Part shown: positions 1 to 6,776 of the stretch, piece after piece | How the letters are laid out: every line of letters starts with the position of its first letter | Position numbering within the stretch: the stretch's first letter is position 1 | NCBI GenBank assembly: GCA_003521845.1 | Contig: DPHB01000067.1 | Location: 58,804 to 69,542 of the forward strand | Length of the DNA stretch: 10,739 nt | Direction: 5' to 3' | Source of the DNA: Oceanospirillaceae bacterium | GTDB lineage: Bacteria; Pseudomonadota; Gammaproteobacteria; Pseudomonadales; Balneatricaceae | The notes under the pieces: model-generated | What the model was told of the DNA's origin: nothing | Databases searched by the model: none | The model's input: the letters and a program-made list of their open reading frames with translations, nothing else | Position numbers and translations under genes: made by a program

Positions 1-187
1 ACCTTGATAGCCACACGCTAGCCCTGCGACTCAGCTTGAGCACCGTGGCACCGGCTTGATGTCGAGAGTATTAGAAGCCTGATGAAACTCTTTTGCGTAG
101 ACCCGAGAAATCGGGCAAGTAAAGGAATTATCATCAGGCAGATTCGCTCGCAGCCCAACGACGGGGCCACGAACTAAAGAAGAACTA
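1..187. other. Non-coding stretch downstream of hisD with a nested inverted repeat; no recognised gene
   Basis: No recognisable protein is encoded here. The only open frames are very short: a 31-codon plus-strand frame from 82, and the tail of a 66-codon minus-strand frame that begins inside the hisD 3' end. Neither resembles a family I know. HisC, which often follows hisD in Pseudomonas-type gammaproteobacteria, is not seen. The stretch contains a perfect 9-base inverted repeat, gcctgatga at 77-85 and tcatcaggc at 131-139. Inside it are a weak 4-base pairing (90-93 with 121-124) and a 5-base hairpin with a gaaa loop (102-115). There is no T-tract after the repeat on either strand, so it is not a standard intrinsic terminator for hisD. 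I compared it by memory with tmRNA, 4.5S, 6S and tRNA signatures and saw no match. Confidence 0.5.
77..139. repeat. Nested inverted repeat, possible structured RNA or operator
   Basis: The arms gcctgatga (77-85) and tcatcaggc (131-139) are perfectly complementary over 9 bases. The interior carries a second perfect hairpin, cccga at 102-106 and tcggg at 111-115, closed by gaaa, which is a GNRA tetraloop if read on the plus strand. A short ctttt/aaag pairing lies between the two. The nesting suggests a folded transcript rather than a simple protein-binding dyad, but the length is small and chance cannot be excluded. It lies about 50 bases past the hisD stop codon and could affect the 3' end of that transcript. 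Confidence 0.35.
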
Positions 188-1495
188 CTAGTCTTCGAGG
201 ATACGGTATTCTGCAGAACGGGCATGGGCATCTAGGCCTTCGCCGCGGGCCAGCACAGCGGCCACCTTGCCCATTTCGCTAGCGCCTTCCGGCGAGAACA
301 TAATAAGCGAGGAACGCTTCTGAAAATCATACACACCTAGAGGTGATGAGAAACGCGCGGTACCCGAGGTGGGTAATACGTGGTTAGGACCCGCACAATA
401 GTCACCCAAGGCTTCTGCTGTATGGCGCCCCATAAAAATGGCACCCGCATGACGAATTTGCGGCAACAAGGCTTCAGGATCGGCAACCGACAATTCCAAA
501 TGCTCAGGGGCAATACGATTAGCAATTTCTACCGCTTGATCCATGTCTTTTACTTTGATCAAAGCACCACGGTTTTGTATGGAAGTTTGCGCAATTTCTT
601 GGCGATCTATAGTCGGCAACAAACGCTGCAAACTAGCCTCAACTTCATCCAGATAAGCTTCATCATGACACAGTAATATGGATTGTGCCTGTTCATCATG
701 TTCCGCTTGGGAGAATAGGTCCATGGCCACCCAATCTGGATCTGTCTTACCATCACACAAAACTAAAATCTCAGATGGACCGGCAATCATATCGATGCCA
801 CAAATACCAAACACTGCACGCTTGGCCGTGGCTACATAGATGTTACCTGGACCAACAATTTTATCTACCTTAGGTACTAGTGCAGTACCGTAGGCCATTG
901 CAGCAATAGCTTGCGCTCCGCCAATGGCAAATACACGATCCACGCCGGCTAGGGCAGCCGCCGCCAATACCAAAGGATTCACCTGGCCATTGGGCATTGG
1001 TACCGACATGACAATTTCTTTGACACCAGCCACCTTGGCAGGAATAGCGTTCATCAATACCGAGGAGGGATAGCTTGCTTTGCCACCAGGCACATAAATA
1101 CCCACACGGTCCATAGGTGTCACCTGCTGGCCCAACAAAGTACCATCGGCTTCCATATAACGCCAGGAATCTTGCTTTTGCTTTTCGTGATATTGACGCA
1201 CACGTTGAGCAGCAACCATTAGTGCATTACGCTGTTCATCAGGCAAGCTGTCTAAGGCTTCTTGTAGCTTTTGCTTAGGCACTTCTAGATTCGCCACGCT
1301 CTTAAAATTAGCGCGATCCAGTTGTTTAGTAAGCTGCAACAAGGCGGTATCACCCTGTTGCTTAATACGTTCAATAATATCGTTAACGGTCTGCTGGACA
1401 CGGGGGTCAGAAACACTGTCCCAAGCCAACAAATCATCCATACGATTGTTAAAGTCAATGCTAGAGGCATCTAAACGATTTACTTTCAAACGCAT
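188..1495 (-). CDS. hisD: Histidinol dehydrogenase
   Basis: HisD catalyses the last two steps of histidine synthesis, the NAD-dependent four-electron oxidation of L-histidinol to L-histidine, in the cytoplasm with one zinc per active site. The 435-residue length is normal. The family zinc ligands fit Q263 and H266 (SQAEHDEQ), D365 (GDYCAGPNH) and H424 (GLDAHARSAEYR). The catalytic Glu-His pair fits E331-H332 (APEHLEL). Further signatures are VPGGKASYPSSVLMN at 135-149, GPGNIYVATAKR at 215-226 and IDMIAGPSE at 234-242. The start is firm: a perfect AGGAGG (complement of 1504-1509) lies inside the end of hisG, and only three bases separate the hisG stop from this ATG, so the two are probably translationally coupled. 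Nothing looks damaged. What follows on the operon is unclear because hisC is not found downstream. Confidence 0.98.
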   Translation of the reverse strand: MRLKVNRLDASSIDFNNRMDDLLAWDSVSDPRVQQTVNDIIERIKQQGDTALLQLTKQLDRANFKSVANLEVPKQKLQEALDSLPDEQRNALMVAAQRVRQYHEKQKQDSWRYMEADGTLLGQQVTPMDRVGIYVPGGKASYPSSVLMNAIPAKVAGVKEIVMSVPMPNGQVNPLVLAAAALAGVDRVFAIGGAQAIAAMAYGTALVPKVDKIVGPGNIYVATAKRAVFGICGIDMIAGPSEILVLCDGKTDPDWVAMDLFSQAEHDEQAQSILLCHDEAYLDEVEASLQRLLPTIDRQEIAQTSIQNRGALIKVKDMDQAVEIANRIAPEHLELSVADPEALLPQIRHAGAIFMGRHTAEALGDYCAGPNHVLPTSGTARFSSPLGVYDFQKRSSLIMFSPEGASEMGKVAAVLARGEGLDAHARSAEYRILED

Positions 1496-1498
1496 AGG

Positions 1499-2143
1499 TT
1501 AAGCCTCCTGTTTAGCAGCGACGGCCTTGGCCAACAAGGCAACAATGGGGCTGATACGCGCATGCTTCAACTTCATAGAAGCCTCTCCCACCACCAAACG
1601 GCTACTGATGTTGGCGATTTCCTCTAATGGCTCCAGACCATTAGCGCGCAAAGTATTGCCGGTATCAACAATATCGACGATCTGGTCAGCTAAACCCAAA
1701 ATCGGGGCCAATTCCATGGCGCCATAAAGCTTAATGATGTCAACTTGCTGGCCTTGCTCGGCATAGTATTGCTTGGTTAAGTTAACAAACTTGGAAGCCA
1801 CACGTAAACGACGGCCAGCCGGCTTAGCGCCAACGGGGGCACAGGTCATCAGCCGACACTTAGAGATCTGCAAGTCCAAGGGTTCATACAAACCCGCACC
1901 GCCGTGTTCCATCAACACGTCCTTACCCGCCACACCCATATCGGCTGCGCCATAGGCCACGTAAGTCGGCACATCGGTGGCGCGGATCACCAACAAACGC
2001 ACATCCGGCTGGTTGGTTTCGAAGACTAGCTTACGGCTAGTATAGATATCTTCAGTAGGCTCAATCCCCGCCGCAGCAAATAGTGGCAGGGTCTCTTTTA
2101 AAATTCGGCCCTTGGATAGGGCTATGGTCAAACGATTAGGCAT
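1499..2143 (-). CDS. hisG: ATP phosphoribosyltransferase, short (HisZ-dependent) form
   Basis: HisG condenses ATP with PRPP to give N1-(5-phosphoribosyl)-ATP, the first and flux-controlling step of histidine synthesis. The protein starts with the typical LTIALSKGRI (5-14) and carries the PRPP-binding stretch DIVDTGNTLRANGL (157-170). GAADMGVAGKDVL (65-77) is also family-typical. At 214 residues it lacks the C-terminal ACT-like regulatory domain of the roughly 300-residue enteric enzyme. Short HisG proteins are known to need the HisS-like partner HisZ for activity and for feedback by histidine. hisZ is not in this window, so it must be elsewhere if the pathway works. The start lies 15 bases after the murA stop. 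The TAGGAAA overlapping the murA stop and AAGG close to the ATG are both possible ribosome sites. The gene lies between murA and hisD in one unit. Confidence 0.98.
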   Translation of the reverse strand: MPNRLTIALSKGRILKETLPLFAAAGIEPTEDIYTSRKLVFETNQPDVRLLVIRATDVPTYVAYGAADMGVAGKDVLMEHGGAGLYEPLDLQISKCRLMTCAPVGAKPAGRRLRVASKFVNLTKQYYAEQGQQVDIIKLYGAMELAPILGLADQIVDIVDTGNTLRANGLEPLEEIANISSRLVVGEASMKLKHARISPIVALLAKAVAAKQEA

Positions 2144-2158
2144 GGCCTTAATGGTTTC

Positions 2159-3415
2159 CTATACAACTCGTTTAATACAGGCACCAAGGGCACCCATTTT
2201 TTCTTCAATACAATCGTAACCGCGGTCAATATGATAAATGCGGTCAATCACTGTTTCACCATCTGCCACTAAGGCTGCGATAACCAAACTAGCCGATGCG
2301 CGTAGGTCCGTTGCCATAACGGGCGCCGCTTGCAAGCGCGCAATACCTTCATGAATCACAGTATTGCCTTCCACCACCACCTTGGCCCCCATACGCGCCA
2401 TTTCATCAATGTGCATAAAGCGGTTTTCAAAGATGGTTTCAGTGATGCGGCCACTACCTTCGGCTACGGCATTGAGGGCAGAAAACTGGGCCTGCATATC
2501 CGTTGGAAAAGCCGGATAAGGTGCCGTCTTAATGTTTACCGCTTTAGGTCGCTGACCTTGCATGTCCAACTTGATCCAGTCTTCGCCTGTTTCAATATGA
2601 GCACCTGCCTCTTCTAGCTTCATGAGCACGGCTTCCAAGGTATTTGGGCGCGTGTCTTTCACCGTAATACTGCCACCTGTTGCCGCCGCCGCAACTAGGT
2701 AAGTGCCGGTTTCGATACGATCAGGCAATACGCTAAAGGTACAACCATGCAAGCGTTCTACACCTTGAATACGAATGGTGTCAGTACCGTGGCCCGTAAT
2801 CTGCGCACCCATGGCAATCAAACATTCCGCCAAATCCACAACTTCAGGTTCCTTGGCGGCATTTTCCAGTACCGTTTCACCATCTGCCAGGGCTGCCGCC
2901 ATCAAGATATTTTCGGTACCCGTTACCGTTACCGTATCAAAAAAGATATGCGCACCGTGTAAACGTTCAGCCACGGCGTGAATATAACCATCTTCCACAT
3001 CTACCTTGGCGCCCATGGCTTCTAGGCCACGAATATGCAAATCCACTGGACGACTACCAATGGCACAACCACCTGGCAAGGATACTCGGGCTTCACCATA
3101 GCGAGCTACCAAAGGTCCCAGTACCAAAATAGAGGCACGCATGGTCTTGACCAGCTCGTAGGGAGCCACGCAGCTATTGATACTGCGGGGGTCTATCTCT
3201 AGGGCTAATTTATCGCCCACTAGCATGGACACGCCCATGCGACCCAAAAGCTCTATCATGGTAGTCACATCATGCAGATGTGGTAGATTCTTGATGGTCA
3301 CAGGCTCACTCGCCAGCAAGGTAGAAGCCAAAATCGGCAAAGCCGAGTTTTTAGCGCCAGCAATGCGCACACTGCCAGACAGCTGCTGACCACCAACAAT
3401 ACTTAATTTATCCAT
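2159..3415 (-). CDS. murA: UDP-N-acetylglucosamine 1-carboxyvinyltransferase
   Basis: MurA transfers enolpyruvate from PEP to UDP-GlcNAc, the first committed step of peptidoglycan precursor synthesis in the cytoplasm, and is the fosfomycin target. The 418-residue length matches the family. The N-terminal K22-N23 pair lies in the typical GAKNSALPIL stretch. The active-site cysteine is C117 in LPGGCAIGSRPVDLH, equivalent to E. coli Cys115, so a fosfomycin-sensitive active site is expected. D306 in FPTDMQAQF matches the catalytic Asp of the family. R122, R372 (DLRAS) and R398 (DRGYD) fit conserved arginines. An AGGAA six bases before the ATG supports the start. It lies 42 bases after ibaG and 15 bases before hisG, so ibaG-murA-hisG-hisD probably form one transcript from the promoter near 3770. 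ibaG-murA linkage is common to gammaproteobacteria; the his genes behind it recall Pseudomonas. Confidence 0.99.
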   Translation of the reverse strand: MDKLSIVGGQQLSGSVRIAGAKNSALPILASTLLASEPVTIKNLPHLHDVTTMIELLGRMGVSMLVGDKLALEIDPRSINSCVAPYELVKTMRASILVLGPLVARYGEARVSLPGGCAIGSRPVDLHIRGLEAMGAKVDVEDGYIHAVAERLHGAHIFFDTVTVTGTENILMAAALADGETVLENAAKEPEVVDLAECLIAMGAQITGHGTDTIRIQGVERLHGCTFSVLPDRIETGTYLVAAAATGGSITVKDTRPNTLEAVLMKLEEAGAHIETGEDWIKLDMQGQRPKAVNIKTAPYPAFPTDMQAQFSALNAVAEGSGRITETIFENRFMHIDEMARMGAKVVVEGNTVIHEGIARLQAAPVMATDLRASASLVIAALVADGETVIDRIYHIDRGYDCIEEKMGALGACIKRVV

Positions 3416-3457
3416 GTATATTCCTATGCTAGGCCAAGGGAGAACCTAGGTTACTTG

Positions 3458-3700
3458 TTAACCGTTTATCTTTGCCCACTGTGCGGGGGTATAAGCTTTT
3501 ATGGTTAGAGCGTGAATACTGCCATCAGCAATGTGCTGATTTAAGCAACCGTATACCAACTGCTGCTTTTTAACGGGAGTTAGGCCAGCGAAAACATCGC
3601 CCACAACAGTTACGGCAAAATTACAGCCTTCACCACTAGGTAATACTTCAGACCCTTCAAGCTGCGCTTCAATTTCTTGCTTTACTTGTGCTGCTTCCAT
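3458..3700 (-). CDS. ibaG: BolA-family protein IbaG (YrbA)
   Basis: This 80-residue protein has the BolA/IbaG layout. The C-terminal DGSIHALTIKAYTPAQW (59-75) is the diagnostic part, with a His that in the family takes part in Fe-S cluster binding with monothiol glutaredoxin (Grx4/GrxD). A cysteine is present at 26 in the GCNFAVTVV stretch, and a second at 52. Family knowledge: IbaG is linked to acid stress and Fe-S handling and is a non-essential cytoplasmic protein. Its position directly ahead of murA is the conserved arrangement in gammaproteobacteria and makes the call secure. The ribosome site is weak (a GAGA-like stretch upstream), and no other Met start exists. A strong extended -10 promoter lies about 70 bases upstream. 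The neighbour expected on its 5' side, mlaB, is absent. Confidence 0.93.
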   Translation of the reverse strand: MEAAQVKQEIEAQLEGSEVLPSGEGCNFAVTVVGDVFAGLTPVKKQQLVYGCLNQHIADGSIHALTIKAYTPAQWAKING

Positions 3701-3877
3701 AAACCAGTTCTCTACAAAATTTTCGTATTACTAACAACTATTACAATACGGTGAAAACAAAAGCGAAATTATAGCAAAAGAATGCTATTTTCGACTAGCT
3801 AAACAAGCTATTTTTAGACAAACAGTGCCCTTATCAATCACCTTGCTGCTTTACGCTTCGCAATGCCGGCCAAAACC
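3701..3877 (-). other. Intergenic gap between mlaC and ibaG; no mlaB
   Basis: In E. coli the STAS-domain gene mlaB (about 97 codons) lies here. This gap is only 177 bases, AT-rich and without a usable frame, so a complete mlaB cannot fit and I see no remnant. It contains the extended -10 promoter for ibaG and a small dyad, tagct-aaaca-agcta, at 3796-3810. No clear terminator for mlaC is visible, so read-through from the mla operon into ibaG-murA is possible. Confidence 0.7.
3768..3776 (-). promoter_or_regulatory. Extended -10 promoter for ibaG-murA-hisG-hisD
   Basis: The minus strand reads TGCTATAAT here: a perfect TATAAT (complement of 3768-3773) preceded by the TGn extension. At 17 bases spacing the -35 region (AGTCGA) is a poor match, which fits an extended -10 promoter that needs little -35 contact. 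Transcription would start near 3761, giving a leader of about 60 bases before ibaG. It lets ibaG, murA and the his genes be expressed independently of the mla operon. The start site is inferred. Confidence 0.65.
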
Positions 3878-4510
3878 CTAGCTTTCACTAGCACCAAGGT
3901 TCCAATTTGCAATCACCGCGTCCATGTCATTGCCATGCTGCCCCATCGACGAGGCAAATTGATTACGAAAAGCCAAACCCAAATTTACCCCATCTAACAC
4001 CACATTAGTGACTTTCCATTGGCCACTTTTTGCAGACATGGTGTAATGGATGTGATACACGCTGTTGCTAGCATAAACCTTCACCCAAATTTTCTCACGC
4101 AATGCGCGGGTATCAGTGCCAGGATTATTTTGTAATTTAAAGGAATCGATCTCAAAGGTTACCACGGCTTTGGCATAGGTTCTTATCAAGGATTCCTGAA
4201 ACACCCCTACGAAATCCTCAAACTGCTCAGGCTTAGCACGTCGATAGTATTTAGCCATGACACTTTTGGCGATGGTGCGGAAATCAACCACGGGGGTCAA
4301 AGTATGATCTATAGCAGGTATTGCCTGCGCTACCGTTTGCTGCTCATTGGCAACCAATACGGCCAACATAGCGTCCGTAGCTTGCACCACTACTTGACTT
4401 GCCTGCTGCCATTCATCAGCTTGCACCGGCATGACCACACCCTGCAAGGCAATCAACATTGCGCCTACCCAGCTAGCTAAAGCACTCTTTTTTGTCATCA
4501 TGTTAATCAT
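3878..4510 (-). CDS. mlaC: Phospholipid-binding periplasmic protein MlaC
   Basis: MlaC shuttles phospholipids across the periplasm between the outer-membrane MlaA-porin complex and the inner-membrane MlaFED complex. The 210-residue protein begins with a signal peptide: lysines at 7-8, a hydrophobic core at about 10-27 and a likely cut after VQA at 31. The mature part has the Tol-Tol-Ttg2/MlaC signatures HTLTPVVDFRTIAKSVM (68-84) and ALREKIWVKVYAS (136-148), and the C-terminal WKVTNVVLDGVNLG (164-177). The ATG used here overlaps the mlaD stop by 8 bases. In-frame ATGs three and four codons later are better spaced from the AGG of the upstream TTAGGT, so the true start may be 4501 or 4498; the signal peptide is intact either way. 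It is the last gene of the mlaFEDC unit because mlaB is missing. Confidence 0.95.
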   Translation of the reverse strand: MINMMTKKSALASWVGAMLIALQGVVMPVQADEWQQASQVVVQATDAMLAVLVANEQQTVAQAIPAIDHTLTPVVDFRTIAKSVMAKYYRRAKPEQFEDFVGVFQESLIRTYAKAVVTFEIDSFKLQNNPGTDTRALREKIWVKVYASNSVYHIHYTMSAKSGQWKVTNVVLDGVNLGLAFRNQFASSMGQHGNDMDAVIANWNLGASES

Positions 4511-4961
4511 TACCTAAATTCAATAACACTTGGCCAATCAGTTCTTCTAACACCAGGGCTGATTGCGTATCTTCTATCATATCACCATCAACCAGCATGT
4601 CCTCATCAGCACCAACGCTCAAGCCTATATACTTCTCGCCCAACAAGCCTGCCGTCAAAATACTGGCACTAGAGTCCAAGGTTAGGTAGTCCACAGCGCT
4701 ATCAATATTCATGTCCACCTTGGCCATCAAAGTTTGACTATCGATACTGACCTTTTCCACCTCACCAATGGTTACCCCTGCCAAAGTCACCCTGGCTTTC
4801 CCTGACAAGCCTGCAGCATTGTCAAATAAAGCAGACAACCGGTACTCGCCAGAGGTTCCTGCCATGTGGGTACCGCTAACCTGTAACGCAAGTGCTAATA
4901 AAGCTGCGACGCCAGCCACCAACAGGCCGCCAACACTAATTTCCAGCCACTTCTTTGCCAT
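4503..4961 (-). CDS. mlaD: MCE-domain lipid transport protein MlaD
   Basis: MlaD forms the hexameric MCE ring that sits on the periplasmic face of MlaFE and receives or hands over lipid to MlaC. The 152-residue protein has one N-terminal membrane helix (about 7-29) and one MCE domain (about 38-115), containing AGVTIGEVEKVSID (61-74) and the typical TAGLLGEKYIGL (103-114). The C-terminal GDMIEDTQSALVLEELI (126-142) is the conserved helix that lines the ring pore. It is shorter at the C-terminus than the roughly 183-residue E. coli protein, as I recall it; the missing part is the low-conservation tail. A GGAGG (complement of 4968-4972) seven bases before the ATG fixes the start. Start and stop with mlaE share one base (TAATG), which indicates coupled translation. 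Confidence 0.97.
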   Translation of the reverse strand: MAKKWLEISVGGLLVAGVAALLALALQVSGTHMAGTSGEYRLSALFDNAAGLSGKARVTLAGVTIGEVEKVSIDSQTLMAKVDMNIDSAVDYLTLDSSASILTAGLLGEKYIGLSVGADEDMLVDGDMIEDTQSALVLEELIGQVLLNLGND

Positions 4962-5743
4962 TACAGGCCTCCAAACATTAACGCAGTCAAAATAAAATCA
5001 AAACCCAAAATCATCAACGAAGCATAGACTACCGTGCGCGTCGTTGCTTCACTAATACCTTGTGACGTTGGCACACAGGTGTACCCCTGATAGAGCGCCG
5101 TCCAGGTAATTAGGGTGGCAAATACCAATGCCTTAATCAAACCATTTAAAATATCATCAGTAAAGCTCACGGCGGCCTGCATATTGCCCCAATAGGCACC
5201 GCTATGCACACCCAACCATTCGACAGCGACCAGATGCCCGCCATAAACACCTACCAAATTGAAAATGATGACTAGTATAGGCAGGGAGATTACACCGGCA
5301 ATAAAGCGCGGCGCCACAATGCGATGTAAGGGATCGACACCAAACATTTCCAAACTAGCTAATTGTTCCGTGGCCTTCATCAAACCAAGTTCGGCGGTTA
5401 ACGCAGAACCCGCCCGCCCAGCAAATAACAAGGCTGCTACCACGGGCGCTAACTCACGCACTAAGGTTAACGCTACCATCTGCCCAACAGCTTGTTCGGA
5501 ACCATAATCAACCAGTAAAGTATAACCCTGCAAACCCAGCACCATACCGATAAAACCCGCCGACACCACAATAATAATAAAGGACTGCACACCAACTACG
5601 TACAACTGACGCGTCAAACGCTGCCAACCTCGCGGCCCTGGCAGCACCAGCAGCGATTGCAACAACATAAACAGCGCTGCACCTAATCTCGACAAGCGCT
5701 GCAGCCCCCACTCACCTAAACTTTGTAGCCAATTAAATACCAT
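4961..5743 (-). CDS. mlaE: Phospholipid ABC transporter permease MlaE
   Basis: MlaE is the inner-membrane permease of the MlaFED complex. The 260 residues begin with an amphipathic/elbow helix (about 12-35), followed by membrane segments at roughly 50-72, 88-108, 145-170, 202-220 and 240-258. Family signatures are LVRELAPVVAALLFAGRAGS (94-113), AELGLMKATEQLASLEMFGV (117-136), which includes the coupling-helix region that docks on MlaF, and PTSQGISEATTRTVV (225-239). No STAS domain is fused at the N-terminus, which matters because mlaB is absent from this operon. The ATG overlaps the mlaF stop by 11 bases, with AGGAGG (complement of 5753-5758) nine bases upstream inside mlaF. The protein looks complete. 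Confidence 0.98.
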   Translation of the reverse strand: MVFNWLQSLGEWGLQRLSRLGAALFMLLQSLLVLPGPRGWQRLTRQLYVVGVQSFIIIVVSAGFIGMVLGLQGYTLLVDYGSEQAVGQMVALTLVRELAPVVAALLFAGRAGSALTAELGLMKATEQLASLEMFGVDPLHRIVAPRFIAGVISLPILVIIFNLVGVYGGHLVAVEWLGVHSGAYWGNMQAAVSFTDDILNGLIKALVFATLITWTALYQGYTCVPTSQGISEATTRTVVYASLMILGFDFILTALMFGGL

Positions 5744-6599
5744 TGTGGTCGGCCTCCTGCACCTCAGCTGCCAGCATTAATGCCGCTTGCTGTCGCCCAG
5801 ACTCGGTGCCCAACTCGGTCATTAAATCGGGCGCCGGAAAGTGGAAAGGAATAGCACCATCTGCTTGACCATGCATAAATTGACGTACCATAGGGTCAGT
5901 ACTATTTAGCAACGCCGCTGGAGACCCCTGTGCCAACAAATTACCGCGCCCTAATAAGATCACCTCATCGGCAATAGCACAGGCTTCGGCCACATCATGG
6001 GACACCAGAACACTGGTCAGCTGCAGCTGCTCATTTAGGGCGCGAATTAAACGCTGCAACACGGCCATGGCAATAGGATCTTGGCCGGCAAACGGTTCAT
6101 CATAAAGAACTAGCTCAGGCCCCATAGCAATGGCGCGGGCTAAGGCCACACGTCTAGCCATACCCCCAGAAAGTTCGGCCGGCATTAGATGGCGAGCACC
6201 ACGCAAACCGACTGCTTCAAGTTGCAACAATACCTGATCTCGCAACGCGTCCTCGGCCAGCGAGCTATGTTCTCGTAGGGGAAAAGCGACGTTTTCAAAC
6301 ACATCCAAATCAGTAAACAAGGCGCCACTTTGGAACAAAACCCCCATACGCGAACGCAACTGAGTTAATTGATCACGGCTCAGTCGTGATAGATCTTCGC
6401 CAAACACACGCACATCCCCCTGGGCCGGTGCTAATTGACCGCCGATCAAGCGTAACAGCGTGGTCTTACCACAACCACTTGGGCCCATTATCGCCGTCAC
6501 ACTCCCACGCCGAATCTTGATATTGAGCCGATCAAAAATGACCCTATTGGCACGTGCAAAACTTAAGTCTCTGACTTCAATCAAATATGTCTGGGACAT
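5733..6599 (-). CDS. mlaF: Phospholipid ABC transporter ATP-binding protein MlaF
   Basis: MlaF powers the MlaFED lipid transporter from the cytoplasmic side. All ATPase motifs are intact: Walker A GPSGCGKT (39-46), Q-loop Q90 in FQSGALFTDL, signature LSGGMARR (143-150), Walker B LVLYDE (163-168) and switch H201. The C-terminal DPMVRQFMHGQADGAIPFHF (235-254) matches the MlaF extension that in E. coli reaches the neighbouring subunit and is next to the MlaB-binding side. About 20 further residues, an Ala/Gln/Glu-rich tail from about 268, go beyond the 269-residue E. coli protein as I recall it. The start is supported by GGAAG six bases upstream. It is the first gene of the mla unit, divergent from yrbG, and a dyad lies directly before its ribosome site. 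Confidence 0.98.
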   Translation of the reverse strand: MSQTYLIEVRDLSFARANRVIFDRLNIKIRRGSVTAIMGPSGCGKTTLLRLIGGQLAPAQGDVRVFGEDLSRLSRDQLTQLRSRMGVLFQSGALFTDLDVFENVAFPLREHSSLAEDALRDQVLLQLEAVGLRGARHLMPAELSGGMARRVALARAIAMGPELVLYDEPFAGQDPIAMAVLQRLIRALNEQLQLTSVLVSHDVAEACAIADEVILLGRGNLLAQGSPAALLNSTDPMVRQFMHGQADGAIPFHFPAPDLMTELGTESGRQQAALMLAAEVQEADHNGI

Positions 6600-6776
6600 T
6601 CCATTCTTCCGTTAATCTGCTATTAACCAAACCGTTAACTTGGCCCATACCAGCCAAGCCGAGTAGCAATTAAGACATTGACCACTATCAGACCTTAAAA
6701 CATCCGCTAAGTTTAGCATTAATGCGCAGGCCTGTGGTATTCTTGCCGCCTTTCCGATTCTGATAAATTTTAGTTT
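6600..6776. promoter_or_regulatory. Divergent mlaF / yrbG intergenic control region
   Basis: These 177 bases separate two outward-facing transcription units and must hold at least one promoter each way. On the plus strand, TGGTATTCT near 6735-6743 resembles an extended -10 for yrbG, but no good -35 is seen. On the minus strand I find no convincing -10/-35 pair. Two dyads sit close to the mlaF end: GTTAAT-5-ATTAAC (6611-6627) and CTTGGC-8-GCCAAG (6639-6644 / 6653-6658), with a GTTAAC palindrome (6634-6639) between them. They may be operator sites, but no regulator is recognised. Confidence 0.5.
6611..6627 (-). repeat. Dyad abutting the mlaF ribosome-binding site
   Basis: GTTAAT and ATTAAC form a perfect 6-base inverted repeat with a 5-base spacer. 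On the mlaF transcript the repeat ends exactly where GGAAG (complement of 6606-6610) begins. It could be an operator dyad or a weak AU-rich hairpin in the leader. The effect on mlaF is inferred only from position. Confidence 0.35.

Noticed and set aside
82..177. 31-codon plus-strand frame beginning MKLFCVDPRN
   Set aside because: No ribosome site or promoter is visible, it is very short, and the inverted repeat explains most of its sequence.
31..231. 66-codon minus-strand frame overlapping the hisD end
   Set aside because: It has an AAGG near its ATG, but the product is Ser-rich, resembles no family I know, and its first third lies in another frame of hisD. There is no further support for coding.
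3423..3452. CCTAGG-type dyads and the AACCTAGGTT palindrome between ibaG and murA
   Set aside because: The repeats are short and overlapping with no T-tract. They may be chance and do not separate the two genes into different units convincingly.
3796..3816. tagct-aaaca-agcta followed by ttttt, terminator-like on the plus strand
   Set aside because: The stem is only five AT-rich base pairs, and it faces the wrong way: both neighbouring genes are on the minus strand.
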